The position numbers and the translations under genes are program-made. Shown here one piece after another: positions 61,394 to 64,000 of a stretch of DNA of 64,000 nucleotides (position 1 is its first letter; each line of letters begins with the position of its first letter). This stretch comes from Streptacidiphilus anmyonensis (lineage in GTDB: Bacteria > Actinomycetota > Actinomycetes > Streptomycetales > Streptomycetaceae), in the NCBI RefSeq assembly GCF_000787855.1, contig NZ_BBPQ01000027.1, forward strand, positions 28,056 through 92,055, written 5' to 3'. The notes beneath the pieces are model-generated. The model was given only the letters and a program-made list of their open reading frames with translations. It was not told the DNA's origin and searched no databases.

Positions 61394-62624
61394 AGAGCCA
61401 TCCGACCACGCATTCCCGGTGACCGCGCCTGCTACCAGGACGCGTCACACGCACGGGTCAGGCCGGAGTAGCGTGGACGGCCATGCGGACAGGGGAGTCC
61501 GTAGCCCAGGGTGGCTGAGGCGGCGGATCCGGCAGGACTCGCCGAGGCGCTGCGGCGCGGAGGACGCTGCGCCGGTGGACTCCCTCGATCAGCTCCCGAG
61601 TAGTCTGCACGACCGGTTTCGGGGCAGTAACCGCGATCCGATCGCCGCCGCACCACTCCAAGCCTCCCGTACGAGCGCCGTCTCGGCGATTGGCCCTTTC
61701 GGGAGGGGCCGTGATCGGCACCCGGTTCAACACCTGCGGGCTCACCCAGTTCAGCGCCCTCAACGTCGGGGCCAGCCGGATTCAGTGCTGGCCTCCTGCC
61801 GTCCAGGCATCCCACTGGGACGGGTAGGCAGAACCTGCACCACCCGCACCGGCATTCGGCCCCGTCCGCATCGATCTGAGGATGGTCGCGTACCAGCAGA
61901 AGCAAGAGCTCCGACACCACGTGAGGCAAGGTCTCAGCCCTGGTCATCGGTCTCTCGGGAAGCCCGCTCCAGGGCGGTACGGCGGCGCGGACACAGCTGA
62001 CCGACTTCGATGTCTTCGCAGTCAGCATCGGTCATCGAGCGCCTCTGCGACAGATGACAACCGTCTGTGACAGAGGGCGGCGCCGTTGACATCGGGGACG
62101 ATGTGCCACAGTACGGCGGTGGCGGCTCCGTACTCGGCCCTCAGCGCCATCCCCATCTGCAGCGATGACTTTACGAGCCCCACAGGCTACGGCGAGATCG
62201 TCAGACGAGTGCAGTGCTGCCCGGACACAGCGCGCTGCTGACCCGCAGTAGATCGACATGCCTGCGGGTCACACTGAGCAACGAGGCGAGGAGTCGCGAC
62301 GCGCGGCCGTTGCCGGAGCAGGCAGCTCGAACCATGCGGATCACCTCGCACTTCTCAGGGGCCATGTGGGCCTCGCGCTTACAGGACGGCTTCGTCCTGT
62401 CGGGTCGTCACCTGGGGGCACCCCACCGCGTTCGAGGGTTGCCGGTCAGCAAGCCAGGGCTTGTCGCTGACGCTCTTGACCGACTACCACGCTAACGCGC
62501 CTCCGCGGTTTGGACAATGGCGCCGCCCACGTGCTCCTTCATCCCCATCGTGACCGTCCGGTATGCGAGATCCCTGCCGGGGACGGCTTGACCGCGAGGC
62601 GAAGGCTCTGCTCAACTCTGTCCC
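61394..62624. other. Gene-poor region
   Basis: This is about 1.2 kb without a convincing gene. Frames are shadows. Two short possibilities were read. One is GTG 61711 (plus, TRFNTCGLTQFSALNVGASR) after a GGGAGGGG. The other is a 44-residue minus-strand frame 62022-62156 (MGMALRAEYGAATAVLWHIV) adjoining the 31-base repeat. Neither is recognised. Confidence 0.4.
62154..62184. repeat. 31-base sequence shared with 35597-35627
   Basis: Both copies contain GATGACTTTACGAGCCCC in a 31-base match with two differences. At 35597-35627 it marks the right edge of an integrase-type transposase relic. Here nothing of that transposase follows. Confidence 0.7.
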
Positions 62625-62702
62625 ATGAACCCGCGCGTGGACCTCACCCGGCGGCGCCACATCGACCTGGCGCACGTGTCCAGCGCGTTTTGTTGTTCCT
62701 GA
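62625..62702 (+). CDS. Cys-rich leader peptide (25 residues), probable cysteine-responsive attenuator
   Basis: ATG 62625 starts MNPRVDLTRRRHIDL and ends SSAFCCS before TGA 62700. The RRRHIDL motif followed by tandem Cys codons (TGT TGT) is the pattern of actinobacterial leader peptides upstream of sulfur-assimilation and sulfonate operons. Polycysteine short ORFs of this sort act in mycobacteria as cysteine-responsive attenuators. No ribosome site precedes the ATG, which fits leaderless translation. It lies 278 bases before the TauD-like gene. Confidence 0.82.
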   Translation: MNPRVDLTRRRHIDLAHVSSAFCCS

Positions 62703-62980
62703 TCGGGATTACGACCTCCCGCGGCCACTCGGCCCCCTTTGTGATCCGATGAGCTGAACGAGGCGCTTTCGACGCCGCCTCTTCGCACGCCAATGCAGCT
62801 TCGCGCCGCGCGGCCCTCGTCACCCCTGCTTTCCCTTTCCAAAGCCTTGCCGTGAGTTCTCTGCGACTCACGAGGCAGGCGTGTGCCTTTCCTCATCTCT
62901 TCGCTGCTCCGCCGCGCCATGCCCTGGGCCCGCACCGGCGGCGCTGCCCCCTGCCTCCCGGCTCCCCAAGGAGACCTGCC
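62703..62980 (+). promoter_or_regulatory. Long leader between the Cys peptide and the TauD-like gene
   Basis: This is 278 bases with no other gene. It includes GTGAGT and ACTCAC arms (62851-62870) that can pair, and T/C-rich stretches. It is the expected place for an attenuator structure controlled by ribosome stalling at the Cys codons. Confidence 0.45.
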
Positions 62981-63877
62981 ATGCCCCTGCATGTCCGCAA
63001 ACTCACCAGCCGCATCGGCGCGCAGATCGAGGGCATCGACCTCACCGCCGTACCGGACCTCGACACCATCGCCGCCCTGCGCGGTGCGCTGAACGCGCAC
63101 AAGGCGCTCGTCTTCTCCGACGTGGACCTCGACGACGCCGGTCAGGAGCGCGTGGCCGCCTGGTTCGGCGACCTCACCACCGCCCACCCGAACGTGCCGG
63201 CCGCCGAGGGCACGGCCAACGTGCTCGCCGTCGACAGCGAGACCTCCAAGGCCAACGAGTGGCACTCCGATGTCACCTTCGTGGTCAACCCCCCGCAGGT
63301 CACCACGCTGCGCTCCATCGTGGCCACCCCGTACGGCGGCGAGACCCTCATCGCCGACGCGGGCGGCGCCTACCGCGACCTGCCGACCTCGCTGCGCGCA
63401 CTGGCCGACTCGCTGCGGGCGGTGCACACCAACCAGTTCGACTACGCGCGCCCCACGGCCGCGACGGAGCGGCAGCGCGAGCACGACCGAGTCTTCGTCG
63501 CGACGCCCTACGAGGCCGAACACCCCGTGGTCCGCGTGCATCCGCTCACCGGCGAGCGCGGATTGTTCATCGGCGGCTTCGTCAAGCGGATCACCGGTCT
63601 GTCCAGCACGGACTCCGCCGACCTGCTGCGCCTGTTCCAGTCCTACGTGACCCGGCCGGAGAACGTGCTGCGCTGGAGGTGGTCCCCGAACCAGCTGCTG
63701 ATCTTCGACAACCGGATCACCCAGCACTACGCGGTGGACAACTACGACGACCACCCGCGCCGCCTGAACCGGGTGACCGTCGCAGGCGAGGTCCCCGTGG
63801 GTGTCGACGGCCGGCGCAGCGCCCAACTCCTCGGCGACGCCTCCCACTACACCAGCGTGCTGGAGGTGGCGGCATGA
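62981..63877 (+). CDS. TauD/TfdA-family Fe(II)/2-oxoglutarate dioxygenase
   Basis: The protein has 298 residues from ATG 62981 with AAGGAG seven bases upstream. Iron ligands are visible as EWHSDVTFV (HxD) and TQHYAVDNYDDHPRRLNRVT (distal His, with Arg for 2-oxoglutarate). The N-terminus KLTSRIGAQIEGIDLTAVPD is typical of taurine and alkylsulfonate dioxygenases, which release sulfite from sulfonates. The upstream Cys leader peptide supports a sulfur-scavenging role. The stop overlaps the next start (ATGA). Confidence 0.9.
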   Translation: MPLHVRKLTSRIGAQIEGIDLTAVPDLDTIAALRGALNAHKALVFSDVDLDDAGQERVAAWFGDLTTAHPNVPAAEGTANVLAVDSETSKANEWHSDVTFVVNPPQVTTLRSIVATPYGGETLIADAGGAYRDLPTSLRALADSLRAVHTNQFDYARPTAATERQREHDRVFVATPYEAEHPVVRVHPLTGERGLFIGGFVKRITGLSSTDSADLLRLFQSYVTRPENVLRWRWSPNQLLIFDNRITQHYAVDNYDDHPRRLNRVTVAGEVPVGVDGRRSAQLLGDASHYTSVLEVAA

Positions 63878-64000
63878 CCGACGTCAGCCTCGTGGCGCCA
63901 CCGGTGCTGGAGGAGGCCCACCCCGAGGCGGCCTCTTCCCATCGGCGGGAGGGGTCTTCCTCCCCCACCCGCACACCCCCCCGTCGGCGCTGGGGGGCTG
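63874..64000 (+). CDS. Start of the next operon gene (3' partial), possibly a sulfonate ABC permease
   Basis: ATG 63874 overlaps the TauD-like stop by four bases (ATGA), and GGAGG at 63864-63868 supports it. About 42 residues are visible: TDVSLVAPPVLEEAHPEAAS then a Ser/Pro/Arg-rich stretch PTRTPPRRRWG. A disordered cytoplasmic N-terminus before the first helix is common in SsuC/TauC permeases, which usually follow tauD genes, but no membrane segment is within the window. Identity is inferred from position. Confidence 0.6.
   Translation, partial: MTDVSLVAPPVLEEAHPEAASSHRREGSSSPTRTPPRRRWGA

Overview
The window is high-GC actinomycete DNA, most likely from a streptomycete (Streptomyces, Kitasatospora or a close relative). 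The basis is the strong G/C third-position bias, the GTG and TTG starts, the SARP regulator, the GAF-ANTAR, STAS, PP2C, DUF3040 and DUF5994 families, and the many decayed insertion sequences. No rRNA, complete tRNA or CRISPR array was seen.

Region 1 (1-18.7 kb) is a worn accessory region. It holds the end of an Rhs polymorphic toxin with its immunity gene, a transposase pseudogene next to a nucleotidyltransferase, a secreted trypsin-like protease with seven lectin-like repeats, an NB-ARC/TPR regulator, an intact IS5-family element, several broken genes (P-loop kinase, ricin lectin, MntP, KdpD), a bacterial nitric oxide synthase, a cold-shock protein and a first SPFH/slipin gene.

Region 2 (19.4-27.0 kb) is the main discovery: a compact azol(in)e-type RiPP (TOMM/LAP) cluster. 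A 45-residue precursor gene, too short for routine gene calling, lies upstream of YcaO, E1-like, E1/nitroreductase fusion and nitroreductase genes. All are on the minus strand and largely translationally coupled. A 10-bp hairpin separates precursor from YcaO. A convergent AfsR-type SARP regulator shares a 13-bp-stem terminator with the operon. The core has a repeated CxAC octad. No dehydratase, protease or transporter is adjacent.

Region 3 (27.7-43.6 kb) mixes transposase wrecks with small metabolic genes: an SDR, a DJ-1/PfpI protein, tandem VOC proteins, a DUF6529 membrane protein, an NHL-type secreted protein and a lipoprotein. Several pseudogenes (amidohydrolase, carboxylesterase, STAS) are also present.

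Region 4 (44-61.4 kb) reads as a stress, dormancy and signalling island. It contains DUF3040, a universal stress protein, three DUF5994 loci, a second slipin, STAS, two GAF-ANTAR proteins, CsbD, TetR with nested operator-like repeats, pyrophosphatase, a CBS pair, a PRPP synthetase-like protein, PRC-barrel, CorA, a GNAT-AAA+ fusion and a GAF-PP2C phosphatase. Two families of duplicated leaders (about 54 bp at STAS loci, 93 bp at DUF5994 loci) suggest shared regulation and recent local duplication.

Region 5 (62.6-64 kb) starts a sulfur-acquisition operon: a Cys-rich leader peptide, a TauD-family dioxygenase and the overlapping start of another gene, cut by the window end.
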